Positions 1-5,290 of a stretch of DNA of 5,337 bases are shown piece after piece (the stretch's first letter is position 1; every line of letters starts with the position of its first letter). The position numbers and the translations under genes were made by a program. The notes under the pieces were generated by a model. The model did not search any database. It was given only the letters and a program-made list of their open reading frames with translations, and had not been told where the DNA came from. Where the stretch lies: the NCBI GenBank assembly GCA_023412175.1, contig JAEYOB010000118.1, forward strand, positions 1-5,337. Reading direction: 5' to 3'. This DNA comes from Pseudomonadota bacterium (GTDB lineage Bacteria; Pseudomonadota; Alphaproteobacteria; Azospirillales; Azospirillaceae).

Positions 1-959
1 ACATCTGCTTCCCCCGCGGCGACCTGGAGGGCTGCCTGCGCGAGCATCAGACGGCCCTGGAATGGGCGCGGCAGGCCGGGGCCGCCGACCTGGAGACGGC
101 GGCGCTCGGCGGCCTCGGTGACGCCCACTACGCGCATGGCCGCATGGCGACGGCGCACGATCATTTCGCCCGTTGCGTCGCGCTGGCGCGGGAGCAGGGG
201 TTGCGCCGGGTCGAGGTGTCGAACCTCTACATGGTCGCGATCACCCGGTTCTATCTCAACGACCTGCACGGCGCCGTCGAGGAGGCCCGCGCCGGCGCGC
301 GGGCGGCGCAGGCGATCGGCCATCGCCGGGCCGAGCTGCTCTCCCACATCTGCGCCTACGAGATCCTGTTCGAGCTGGGCGAGGCGGTCGCCGGGCGCGA
401 TCACCTGGCCCGCGCGCAGGCGCTGACGCAGCAGTTGGGTGCACGCCGTTTCGAGGCGGAGCATCTGCTGTACGAGGCCAGGCTGGAACGCTGCGCCGGG
501 AATCCGGAGTCGGCCTGCGGCTTGCTGCAACGCGCCCTGGCCATCGCCCGCGACACCGGACCGGGCTACATCGGGCCGTCGATCCTGGCGGAGCTGGCGG
601 TGTGCGGCGACGACCCGGCGGCCCGGCGTGCGGCGCTCGACGAGGGGGAAGGGCTGCTGGCTGGCGGCAGCGTGGGACACAACCACCTGCAGTTCTACCG
701 CGAGGCCATCGACACGGCGCTGGACCTCGGGGACTGGACGCTGGCGGAGCGCTACGCCGCCGCGCTGGAGGACTATGCAGGAGCCGAGCGGTTGCCCTGG
801 TGCACGCTGTTCGCGGCACGCGGACGCGCCCTCGCCGCCTGGAGCCGCGGCCGGCATGACGGGGAGACCCGTTCGGCGCTTCTGCGGGTGCTGGAGGAAT
901 GCCGGCGCGCCGGCTACGTGCCGCCGGTCGGGCGGTTGGAAGCGGCGCTGCGCGGGTGA
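1..959 (+). CDS. TPR-rich C-terminal part of a probable AAA-ATPase/class III adenylate cyclase signalling protein (5' end outside window)
   Basis: The reading frame is open from the left edge (first whole codon at base 3) to TGA at 957-959, giving 318 residues with no start, so the gene is cut by the window. The fragment is almost entirely helical, with repeated Ala/Leu/Arg-rich helix pairs of TPR type, for example residues 8-63, 87-145 and 171-215. Stretches such as GDLEGCLREHQ (6-16), GGLGDAHYAHGRM (36-48), GHRRAEL (106-112) and VGHNHLQFYREAI (224-236) are typical, from family knowledge, of the C-terminal TPR region of large proteins that carry an N-terminal adenylate/guanylate cyclase domain and an AAA ATPase domain. 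Neither of those domains is visible here, so the cyclase assignment is inferred; a LuxR-type or other AAA/TPR regulator is the alternative. It ends only 6 bp from the stop codon of the converging acetyltransferase gene. Confidence 0.72.
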   Translation, partial: ICFPRGDLEGCLREHQTALEWARQAGAADLETAALGGLGDAHYAHGRMATAHDHFARCVALAREQGLRRVEVSNLYMVAITRFYLNDLHGAVEEARAGARAAQAIGHRRAELLSHICAYEILFELGEAVAGRDHLARAQALTQQLGARRFEAEHLLYEARLERCAGNPESACGLLQRALAIARDTGPGYIGPSILAELAVCGDDPAARRAALDEGEGLLAGGSVGHNHLQFYREAIDTALDLGDWTLAERYAAALEDYAGAERLPWCTLFAARGRALAAWSRGRHDGETRSALLRVLEECRRAGYVPPVGRLEAALRG

Positions 960-965
960 CCCGCG

Positions 966-1565
966 TCAGGGGTGTGCGTGGTACAGCAGCGCCTCCCCGG
1001 TGTGGCGGATCAGCGGGTGCGGCACCACGGCGCGACGCCCCACCACGGCGAAGCCCTGACCCAGGAAAAGGCGCCGCGACGCGGTGTTGGCCGCGAAGAC
1101 GATGGCGCTCATGCCGTCCAGCGCCTCCGCCCGTGCCCGTGCGCGGGCAACGCCCAGCAGGCGGGCGGCGATTCCGCGGCGGCGGAACCCCTCCCGCACG
1201 CCGATGCCGGCGACGTACAGGCTTCCGGGGATCTCCAGCTCCGCGTAGGGGCGCAGGACGGGATCAACCTCCGTTTCCACCGCTCCCACGGGGCGCGGCG
1301 GCATGGCGAAGGCGAGCACGAAGCCCACCACGGCGCCGTCGTGCTCCGCCAGCACGGCGTTGCGATAGCTGAAGTCCACGCCTTCGCGGGCGTAGCGCCG
1401 CTCGCCGACGTCGAGCAGGTCTTCGCCGGGGACGGCCTGCATGCTCCAGATGTAGTCGGCCACGCCGTCCGCGGCCATGCGGATCAGTTCAGCGAGGCGG
1501 CGGCTGTCGTCGCGCCGCGCCGGGCGGACGATGACGGTGCCGGACGGTGCGGCTTCGGTCAGCAT
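966..1565 (-). CDS. GNAT family N-acetyltransferase
   Basis: This 199-aa protein should transfer an acetyl group from acetyl-CoA to an amine; the substrate cannot be read from sequence. The GNAT fold is clear. An N-terminal strand and helix (VIVRPARRDDSRRLAELI, residues 11-28) are followed by a strand region (NAVLAEHDGAVVGFVLAF, 69-86). Motif A runs at about 116-145, with the acetyl-CoA pyrophosphate loop R128-x-x-G131-x-A133 after strand LYVAGIGV. Motif B has N160 and LFLGQGF (166-172). The length is typical of a single-domain GNAT. The start ATG (minus strand, 1563-1565) has a GGAG (plus-strand CTCC at 1574-1577) 8 nt upstream. There is no signal peptide, so it is cytoplasmic. It is transcribed away from the TTC38-like gene through a repeat-rich spacer and converges with the upstream TPR gene, so their 3' transcripts probably overlap. 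Confidence 0.9.
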   Translation of the reverse strand: MLTEAAPSGTVIVRPARRDDSRRLAELIRMAADGVADYIWSMQAVPGEDLLDVGERRYAREGVDFSYRNAVLAEHDGAVVGFVLAFAMPPRPVGAVETEVDPVLRPYAELEIPGSLYVAGIGVREGFRRRGIAARLLGVARARARAEALDGMSAIVFAANTASRRLFLGQGFAVVGRRAVVPHPLIRHTGEALLYHAHP

Positions 1566-1573
1566 GACGGATG

Positions 1574-1577
1574 CTCC
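1574..1577 (-). promoter_or_regulatory. Shine-Dalgarno of the GNAT gene
   Basis: On the minus strand GGAG lies 8 nt before the ATG at 1565-1563. It supports this start over internal methionines. Confidence 0.6.
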
Positions 1578-1637
1578 GTTCGAGGTTGCAATGCCCCTTT
1601 CTTGCCGGACCGGCCGTCAGCCGGGCGTGCGCGGACC

Positions 1638-1712
1638 CGTGAAGCGGGCGTGAAAATGCGGCACCGGGATTGAAGCATGCGTTTTCACGCTCCGGATACC
1701 CTCCGCTTCACG
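1638..1712. promoter_or_regulatory. Cluster of four CGTGAA half-sites forming inverted repeats in the divergent spacer
   Basis: CGTGAA occurs on the plus strand at 1638-1643 and 1649-1654 (11 bp apart, one helical turn), and as TTCACG at 1684-1689 and 1707-1712 (23 bp apart). The arms form several inverted repeats. GCGTGAAAA at 1648-1656 pairs with TTTTCACGC at 1682-1690, extendable to 13 pairs with two G-T pairs. GCGGGCGTGAA at 1644-1654 matches TTCACGCCCGC at 1707-1717 perfectly. GTGAAGCGG at 1639-1647 matches CCGCTTCAC at 1703-1711 perfectly. Its place between two divergent genes suggests a dimeric or multimeric regulator-binding region. The regulator is not identifiable, and an RNA or DNA hairpin is the alternative explanation. 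Confidence 0.6.
1670..1699 (+). promoter_or_regulatory. Possible sigma70-like promoter for the TTC38-like gene
   Basis: TTGAAG (1670-1675) resembles a -35 box and GGATAC (1694-1699) a weak -10 box, with an 18-bp spacer. The predicted start would be near 1706. The TTTTCACGC repeat arm lies within the spacer and the last TTCACG at the predicted start, which would suit repression. The -10 match is poor, so this is tentative. Confidence 0.3.
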
Positions 1713-1761
1713 CCCGCATCACGCCGCCGCGTCAGAAAGAGCGCCAACCGCAACGTCCTTC

Positions 1762-1769
1762 AGGGAGAG
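1762..1769 (+). promoter_or_regulatory. Shine-Dalgarno deciding the TTC38-like start
   Basis: The purine-rich AGGGAGAG lies 5 nt before the ATG at 1775, which fixes the start there rather than at in-frame codons near 1670. Confidence 0.65.
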
Positions 1770-1774
1770 AAGCC

Positions 1775-3169
1775 ATGACGCTGCACGACACCCGCGGGCT
1801 GGCCGTGTCCACCCACAACCGGAATGCTCTGGACCGCTACGACACCGCTTTGGAACTGCTGAACGGGTACTACCTCGACTTCCTGGCCGTCATCGACGAA
1901 GCGCTGGCGGAGGACCCGGGCTTCGTGATGGGCCACTGCTTCAAGGCCGGGGTCTACGCCACCTGCAACGAAGCTTCCGTCCAGTCCGAGCTGCGCCGCA
2001 ACCTGGAGGCGGCCGAGGCGCTGTCGGCCACCGCCAACGACCGCGAGCGCACGCACATGGCCGCCGCCCGTGCCTGGATGGAGGGCGATCTGGAACGGGC
2101 CGCCGCCCTCTACGGACGGATCGTGCAGGAGCACCCGCGCGACATCCTGGCCCTGCAGCTCGGGCACCAGACCGACTTCTTCCTGGGTGAATCCCGCATG
2201 CTGCGCGACCGCGTGGCGCAGGTGCTGCCGCACTGGGACGAGGGGGTGCCGGGCTTCGGCTACGTGCTGGGCATGCACGCCTTCGGACTGGAGCAGACGA
2301 ATCTCTACGGCCGCGCCGAAGAGGTCGGGCGGCGGGCGCTCTCCCTCAACCAGCGCGACCCGTGGGCGATCCACGCGGTGGCGCACGTGATGGAAATGCA
2401 GGGCCGTGCGGACGAGGGCGTGGAGTGGCTGGAAAGCCGGCGGCCCCAGTGGGCCGACAACAACGCCTTTTCCTTCCACAACTGGTGGCATCTGGCGCTG
2501 TATCATCTGGAACAGGGCGAGACGGAGCGGGTTCTGGCCCTCTACGACGCACATGTCCGGCCAAGCCCGGCGTCGACGGCCCTGGAGCTGGTGGACGCCT
2601 CCGGCATGCTCTGGCGGCTGCATCTGCGCGGCGTCGATGTGGGCAGCCGTTGGGGGGATCTCGCTGACGCCTGGGAGCGGACGGCCGGCGACGGCTTCTA
2701 TGCCTTCAACGACACGCACGCCATGATGGCGTTCGTCGCCGCCGGCCGCGACGGCGCGGCGGAGCGCACCATGACCGCCCAGGAAACCACTGCCCGGCGC
2801 GGCCGGGGCAGCGGTGCGGCGATGGCGCACGACGTCGGCGTGCCGGTCTGCCGGGCCTTGCGGGCTTTCGACCGGGGCGACTACCGGACGGCGGCCGACC
2901 TGCTGTACGCGGTGCGCACCCGCGCCCACCGCTTCGGCGGCAGCCATGCGCAGCGCGACATTCTGGACCTGACCCTGCTCGAAGCGGCGATCCGCGGTGG
3001 GAACGCACCGCTCGCCCGCGCGCTGACCGCCGAGCGCAACGACCTGAAGCCCTCCAGCCCGGCCAACCGCACGCTTACGGCACGGGCCATCGAGATGGCG
3101 GCCGGCCGCAGCGCGGCCGAGCGGCCAAGGACGGTGCTGTTCCAGGATTGCTTCGTTCTGGAAGGCTGA
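1775..3169 (+). CDS. TTC38/StaR-like tetratricopeptide repeat protein
   Basis: This 464-aa protein matches the TTC38 family (StaR-like TPR proteins of bacteria, plants and animals; human TTC38 is about the same length). Recognisable family signatures are [15 protein letters not shown] (197-211), [21 protein letters not shown] (229-249), ALYDAHV (255-261), [10 protein letters not shown] (311-320), [10 protein letters not shown] (353-362), [19 protein letters not shown] (388-406) and [11 protein letters not shown] (424-434). TPR-like helix pairs span most of the chain, including about 98-125. There is no signal peptide or membrane segment, so it should be a cytoplasmic scaffold. No reaction is known for the family; StaR itself sits in a glycopeptide-antibiotic cluster, but nothing here indicates secondary metabolism. 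I chose the ATG at 1775 because AGGGAGAG (1762-1769) precedes it at a good distance. The frame is open further upstream, but that would cover the repeat/promoter region. Confidence 0.88.
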   Translation: MTLHDTRGLAVSTHNRNALDRYDTALELLNGYYLDFLAVIDEALAEDPGFVMGHCFKAGVYATCNEASVQSELRRNLEAAEALSATANDRERTHMAAARAWMEGDLERAAALYGRIVQEHPRDILALQLGHQTDFFLGESRMLRDRVAQVLPHWDEGVPGFGYVLGMHAFGLEQTNLYGRAEEVGRRALSLNQRDPWAIHAVAHVMEMQGRADEGVEWLESRRPQWADNNAFSFHNWWHLALYHLEQGETERVLALYDAHVRPSPASTALELVDASGMLWRLHLRGVDVGSRWGDLADAWERTAGDGFYAFNDTHAMMAFVAAGRDGAAERTMTAQETTARRGRGSGAAMAHDVGVPVCRALRAFDRGDYRTAADLLYAVRTRAHRFGGSHAQRDILDLTLLEAAIRGGNAPLARALTAERNDLKPSSPANRTLTARAIEMAAGRSAAERPRTVLFQDCFVLEG

Positions 3170-3175
3170 TCGGGA

Positions 3176-3211
3176 TGGTCCGGGCCGGGTTCCCCTTCCC
3201 TGCCCGGACCA
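3176..3211 (+). promoter_or_regulatory. Perfect 10-bp hairpin after the TTC38-like gene (weak terminator or leader element)
   Basis: TGGTCCGGGC (3176-3185) pairs perfectly with GCCCGGACCA (3202-3211) across a 16-nt loop, starting 6 nt after the stop codon. No T-run follows, so it is not a classical intrinsic terminator. It may stabilise the 3' end of the upstream mRNA or form part of the msrB leader. Confidence 0.5.
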
Positions 3212-3222
3212 CAGGCCCCACC

Positions 3223-3262
3223 TTTGCTTCGCATCCGGGACGAAGGTGTCCCGGCAAGCAAA
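3223..3262 (+). promoter_or_regulatory. Two-tier hairpin abutting the msrB Shine-Dalgarno
   Basis: The inner stem CCGGGAC (3235-3241)/GTCCCGG (3248-3254) closes a 6-nt loop. The outer stem TTTGCTT (3223-3229)/AAGCAAA (3256-3262) is also perfect. The two are separated by an asymmetric internal loop of 5 and 1 nt. The outer 3' arm includes the first two A residues of the AAAGGA ribosome-binding site (3261-3266). Folding could therefore limit ribosome access to msrB. Confidence 0.5.
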
Positions 3263-3266
3263 AGGA
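3261..3266 (+). promoter_or_regulatory. Shine-Dalgarno deciding the msrB start
   Basis: AAAGGA lies 8 nt before the ATG at 3275. The in-frame ATG at 3224 would place the start inside the hairpin and adds residues foreign to MsrB. Confidence 0.65.
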
Positions 3267-3274
3267 CCAGACAC

Positions 3275-3760
3275 ATGACGACGCCACCGGAGACCGCACC
3301 CACCTCCCCGTCGGGCTTCGACCTTTCGCCGCCGACGCCGGAGCAGCGGCGGCGGCTCGAATCCCGTTTGACGGACGAGGAGCGGGCGGTGCTGCTCGAA
3401 CACGGGACGGAAGCGCCGTTCTGCGGCACTCTGCTTGGCAACAAGGAGCCGGGCACCTACTGCTGCAAGCTGTGCGGCCTGCCGCTGTTCCGTGCCGGGG
3501 AGAAGTTCGAATCCGGCACCGGCTGGCCGAGCTTCACTGCGCCCTTCGACAAGGAGCATGTGAAGCTCGTGCGCGACACCAGCTACGGCATGGTCCGCGT
3601 CGAAATCGTCTGCGCCCGGTGCGGCAGCCACCAGGGGCATGTCTTTCCGGACGGGCCGCCGCCGACCGGGATGCGGTTCTGCATCAATTCGGTCTCGCTC
3701 CGCTTCGTGCCCGAAGGCGAAGCCATGGCCAAGACGCTGGACGACGGCGGGGAAGCCTGA
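3275..3760 (+). CDS. msrB: Peptide-methionine (R)-S-oxide reductase MsrB
   Basis: The enzyme reduces methionine-R-sulfoxide in proteins back to methionine, normally with thioredoxin as reductant. The 161-aa sequence has the complete MsrB core: [17 protein letters not shown] (56-72), [10 protein letters not shown] (78-87), [20 protein letters not shown] (113-132) and [11 protein letters not shown] (134-144). C136 is the catalytic cysteine. C64/C67 and C113/C116 are the two CxxC zinc-binding pairs. The position that carries the resolving cysteine in E. coli-type MsrB (GCGWPSF) is T82 here. C50 (FCGTLL) or C63 might substitute, or thioredoxin may act directly on the sulfenic acid. There is no signal peptide, so it is cytoplasmic; the first 20 or so residues are a Pro/Thr-rich extension. 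Its TGA shares one base with the ATG of the next gene (TGATG), which indicates translational coupling. Confidence 0.95.
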   Translation: MTTPPETAPTSPSGFDLSPPTPEQRRRLESRLTDEERAVLLEHGTEAPFCGTLLGNKEPGTYCCKLCGLPLFRAGEKFESGTGWPSFTAPFDKEHVKLVRDTSYGMVRVEIVCARCGSHQGHVFPDGPPPTGMRFCINSVSLRFVPEGEAMAKTLDDGGEA

Positions 3761-4758
3761 TGCCCCCGTTCTCGGTCCTTGATCTGGCGCCCGTGCCGTA
3801 CGGCGCCACGCCGGCGGATGCGCTGCGCAACACCCTCGACCTGGCCCGGCACGCCGAGCGGTGGGGCTATCGCCGCTACTGGCTGGCTGAACACCACAAC
3901 ATGATCGGCATCGCCAGCGCCGCGACCGCCGTCGTGATCGGCCACGTTGCCGCCGGAACGCGCACGATCCGCGTCGGCGCGGGCGGCATCATGCTGCCGA
4001 ACCACGCGCCGCTGCTCATCGCCGAACAGTTCGGCACCCTCGAATCGCTGTACCCCGGCCGCATCGATCTGGGGCTGGGCCGCGCTCCCGGAACGGACCA
4101 GCTGACGCTGCGTGCCCTGCGCCGGGACCCCATGAGCGCCGAGGATTTTCCCCGCGACGTGCTCGAACTGCAGGCGCTGCTCGGCCCGCCCGAACCGGGG
4201 CAGCGGGTGCGGGCGGTGCCGGGCGCCGGCCTGGAGGTCCCGCTCTGGATCCTCGGGTCGAGCCTGTTCGGCGCGCAGCTCGCCGCGAACCTGGGGCTTC
4301 CCTATGCCTTCGCCTCGCACTTCGCGCCCGCCGCGCTGATGCAGGCCCTGCAGGTCTACCGAACCGCCTTCAATCCCTCGCGGCAGCTCGACTGGCCCTA
4401 CTCCATGGTCGGCGTGAACGTTTTCGCCGCGGACACCGACGCGGAAGCCCGCCGGCTCTTCACCTCGGCCCAGCAGCAGTTCGCGAATCTAGTGCGCGGC
4501 ACGCGCGGCCTGCTGCCCCCGCCCATCGACGATATCGAAAGCTACTGGTCGCCGATGGAGAAGGCGCAGGCGTCCGGCATGCTGGCGTGCTCCTTCGTCG
4601 GTTCGCCCGACACCATCCGGCGCGGCCTGGAGGGATTCATCGCGCAGACCGGCGCGGACGAGCTGATGGTGGCGTCCGCCATCTTCGACCACGCGGCGCG
4701 CCTGCGCTCCTACGAAATCCTGGCGGAGGTCGGGCGGACGCTCGAAGGCACGGCCTGA
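3760..4758 (+). CDS. yhbW: YhbW-like luciferase-family (LLM class) flavin-dependent oxidoreductase
   Basis: This 332-aa protein belongs to the bacterial luciferase-like monooxygenase superfamily, whose members use reduced FMN and oxygen. It closely resembles E. coli YhbW (about 335 aa) along its whole length. Shared blocks are [11 protein letters not shown] (5-15), [20 protein letters not shown] (37-56), [20 protein letters not shown] (75-94), [18 protein letters not shown] (97-114), [26 protein letters not shown] (165-190) and [21 protein letters not shown] (299-319). The physiological substrate of YhbW is not known to me. It is cytoplasmic, with no signal sequence. The frame is open far upstream into msrB, but homology begins at this ATG, which has GGGGAAG (3749-3755) before it and overlaps the msrB stop by one base. 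Pairing with msrB suggests a redox or sulfur-related role; this is inferred from context only. Confidence 0.92.
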   Translation: MPPFSVLDLAPVPYGATPADALRNTLDLARHAERWGYRRYWLAEHHNMIGIASAATAVVIGHVAAGTRTIRVGAGGIMLPNHAPLLIAEQFGTLESLYPGRIDLGLGRAPGTDQLTLRALRRDPMSAEDFPRDVLELQALLGPPEPGQRVRAVPGAGLEVPLWILGSSLFGAQLAANLGLPYAFASHFAPAALMQALQVYRTAFNPSRQLDWPYSMVGVNVFAADTDAEARRLFTSAQQQFANLVRGTRGLLPPPIDDIESYWSPMEKAQASGMLACSFVGSPDTIRRGLEGFIAQTGADELMVASAIFDHAARLRSYEILAEVGRTLEGTA

Positions 4759-4814
4759 TCCGTGCCACGTCCGCTCGTATGGGACATCCTGTCACATTCA
4801 AGCGGCCGCCGCAC

Positions 4815-4823
4815 TGATATACC
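4815..4823 (+). promoter_or_regulatory. Extended -10 promoter element for the candidate sRNA
   Basis: TG-A-TATACC (TG at 4815-4816, hexamer 4818-4823) fits an extended -10. No good -35 is visible at 17 bp; the nearest candidates around 4791-4800 are weak. The predicted start is near 4830, just at the base of the first hairpin that follows. Confidence 0.4.
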
Positions 4824-4829
4824 AGCCTT

Positions 4830-4927
4830 GATGGGCCGGGTGTTCCGGAGTGACCGCCGCGAACGCCCGGACGTTTCCTCCCTAGACTTCAGGCCGCTGG
4901 GCGACATGCCCCAGCGGCCTTTTCTTT
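4830..4927 (+). ncRNA. Candidate trans-acting small RNA, or 3'UTR-derived RNA of the msrB operon
   Basis: About 98 nt organised as two stems with an open linker. Stem 1 is CCGGGTGTTC (4836-4845) with GAACGCCCGG (4861-4870): ten pairs, one of them G-U, with a possible 3-bp helix inside its loop. The linker 4871-4890 is pyrimidine-rich and contains TTTCCTCCCT (4874-4883), which is complementary to Shine-Dalgarno sequences. Stem 2 is a perfect 11-bp terminator with a T-rich tail. This layout matches the general plan of bacterial base-pairing sRNAs, and alphaproteobacterial sRNAs with CCUCC-type anti-SD motifs are known. I do not recognise a specific family. It lies 71 nt after the monooxygenase stop, so it could also be released from that mRNA. 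Confidence 0.45.
4891..4927 (+). terminator. Rho-independent terminator of the msrB-yhbW transcript and/or the sRNA
   Basis: AGGCCGCTGGG (4891-4901) pairs perfectly with CCCAGCGGCCT (4910-4920) around an 8-nt loop. TTTTCTTT (4920-4927) follows at once. This is the strongest plus-strand terminator in the window. It lies 132 nt after the monooxygenase stop. Confidence 0.88.
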
Positions 4928-4953
4928 CGTCGCGGGCGGCACCCCTGCCGACG

Positions 4954-4991
4954 AAAAACGCCGCCGCCCGGCCGAAAGGCGGGACGGCGGC
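4954..4991 (-). terminator. Rho-independent terminator for leftward transcription
   Basis: Read on the minus strand, a 32-nt hairpin (plus 4960-4991) has ten outer pairs including one G-U, one mismatch, three inner pairs and a UUUC loop. It is followed after one or two bases by five Ts (A 4954-4958 on the plus strand). On the plus strand the same hairpin has a GAAA tetraloop but no T-run, so its direction is leftward. No convincing minus-strand gene lies just to its right. Confidence 0.65.
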
Positions 4992-5054
4992 CAGTATCGC
5001 CAAAACAAGATCACTTAAGGAGCTTCAGCGCCTTTTGCGCTTTGCCGGGGGACC

Positions 5055-5131
5055 CTAACCCGATGGACGGTGGGGCGCAGTGACGGGCGTCACACCCCAC
5101 CCCAAAAAGGGTTAGCCAGATTCATCGGGTT
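5055..5131. repeat. Nested, competing inverted repeats
   Basis: CTAACCC (5055-5061)/GGGTTAG (5109-5115) encloses GGTGGGG (5069-5075)/CCCCACC (5095-5101), which encloses GTGAC (5080-5084)/GTCAC (5089-5093). The outer and middle arms are separated by 7 nt on both sides. A second pairing, AACCCGATG (5057-5065)/CATCGGGTT (5123-5131), is perfect over 9 bp and shares AACCC with the first, so the two cannot form together. It lies upstream of the small membrane peptide gene. Nothing in it looks coding. Confidence 0.55.
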
Positions 5132-5143
5132 CAACGCTGCCGC

Positions 5144-5156
5144 ATACCGGTATAGC
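5144..5156 (+). promoter_or_regulatory. Palindrome ATACCGGTAT overlapping a possible -10 box
   Basis: ATACCGGTAT (5144-5153) is a perfect 10-bp palindrome. TATAGC (5151-5156) could be a -10 element for the small gene at 5189, but no convincing -35 is present. Tentative. Confidence 0.25.
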
Positions 5157-5176
5157 GTCATCCGGTCGTCCCCAAT

Positions 5177-5182
5177 AAGGAG
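5177..5182 (+). promoter_or_regulatory. Shine-Dalgarno of the small membrane peptide
   Basis: AAGGAG is followed by tandem ATGATG. Spacing is 3 nt to the first ATG (5186) and 6 nt to the second (5189), which favours the second. Confidence 0.6.
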
Positions 5183-5188
5183 CCGATG

Positions 5189-5290
5189 ATGTCCGGCCTG
5201 ATCCTGCTTCTGCTGCTGCCGACGATCGCCCTCGGCATGGCCATGGTCGGTCCGTCCGACCGCGCGCAGAACGCCGACTCCGCGTTCTGA
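5189..5290 (+). CDS. Small single-pass membrane peptide (33 aa), function unknown
   Basis: A short frame runs from ATG 5189 (or the adjacent ATG 5186, one residue longer) to TGA 5288-5290. The peptide has a hydrophobic stretch at residues 3-21, including five consecutive leucines (6-10), followed by a short polar tail (GPSDRAQNADSAF). It therefore looks like a single transmembrane helix. It has no cleavable-signal context long enough to be an exported protein. A well-placed AAGGAG supports translation. I do not recognise a family. It could be a regulatory micro-protein, a type I toxin-like peptide or a leader peptide for a gene beyond the window. The leucine run uses CTG/CTT codons and is not an obvious attenuator. 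Reality of the gene is likely but unproven. Confidence 0.55.
   Translation: MSGLILLLLLPTIALGMAMVGPSDRAQNADSAF

Noticed and set aside
972..1673. 233-codon plus-strand frame opposite the GNAT gene
   Set aside because: The GNAT reading on the minus strand has clear family motifs and a ribosome-binding site; the plus frame is rich in His/Gly/Arg with no domain.
1670..1774. N-terminal extension of the TTC38-like protein from an upstream in-frame start
   Set aside because: The extension is low-complexity, overlaps the inverted repeats and possible promoter, and the ATG at 1775 has a proper Shine-Dalgarno.
3224..3274. Upstream in-frame ATG for msrB
   Set aside because: It lies inside the leader hairpin, lacks a ribosome-binding site and adds residues without family similarity.
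1760..3640. 626-codon open frame on the minus strand opposite the TTC38-like gene and msrB
   Set aside because: It is an antisense shadow of GC-rich coding DNA: low-complexity His/Arg/Gly/Pro composition, no recognisable domain, and it crosses two well-identified genes and their spacer.
3148..3759. In-frame extension of the monooxygenase upstream through msrB
   Set aside because: Similarity to YhbW begins at the ATG at 3760; the extension is the off-frame reading of msrB.
4762..5058. 98-codon plus-strand frame after the monooxygenase, including an internal ATG at 4831
   Set aside because: It runs through a perfect intrinsic terminator and a second hairpin, has no Shine-Dalgarno at either start and shows no domain.
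5011..5100. 29-codon minus-strand frame (GTG start) ending just before the leftward terminator
   Set aside because: The lysine-rich tail looks protein-like, but there is no ribosome-binding site and it overlaps the nested inverted repeats; kept only as part of the leftward-terminator observation.
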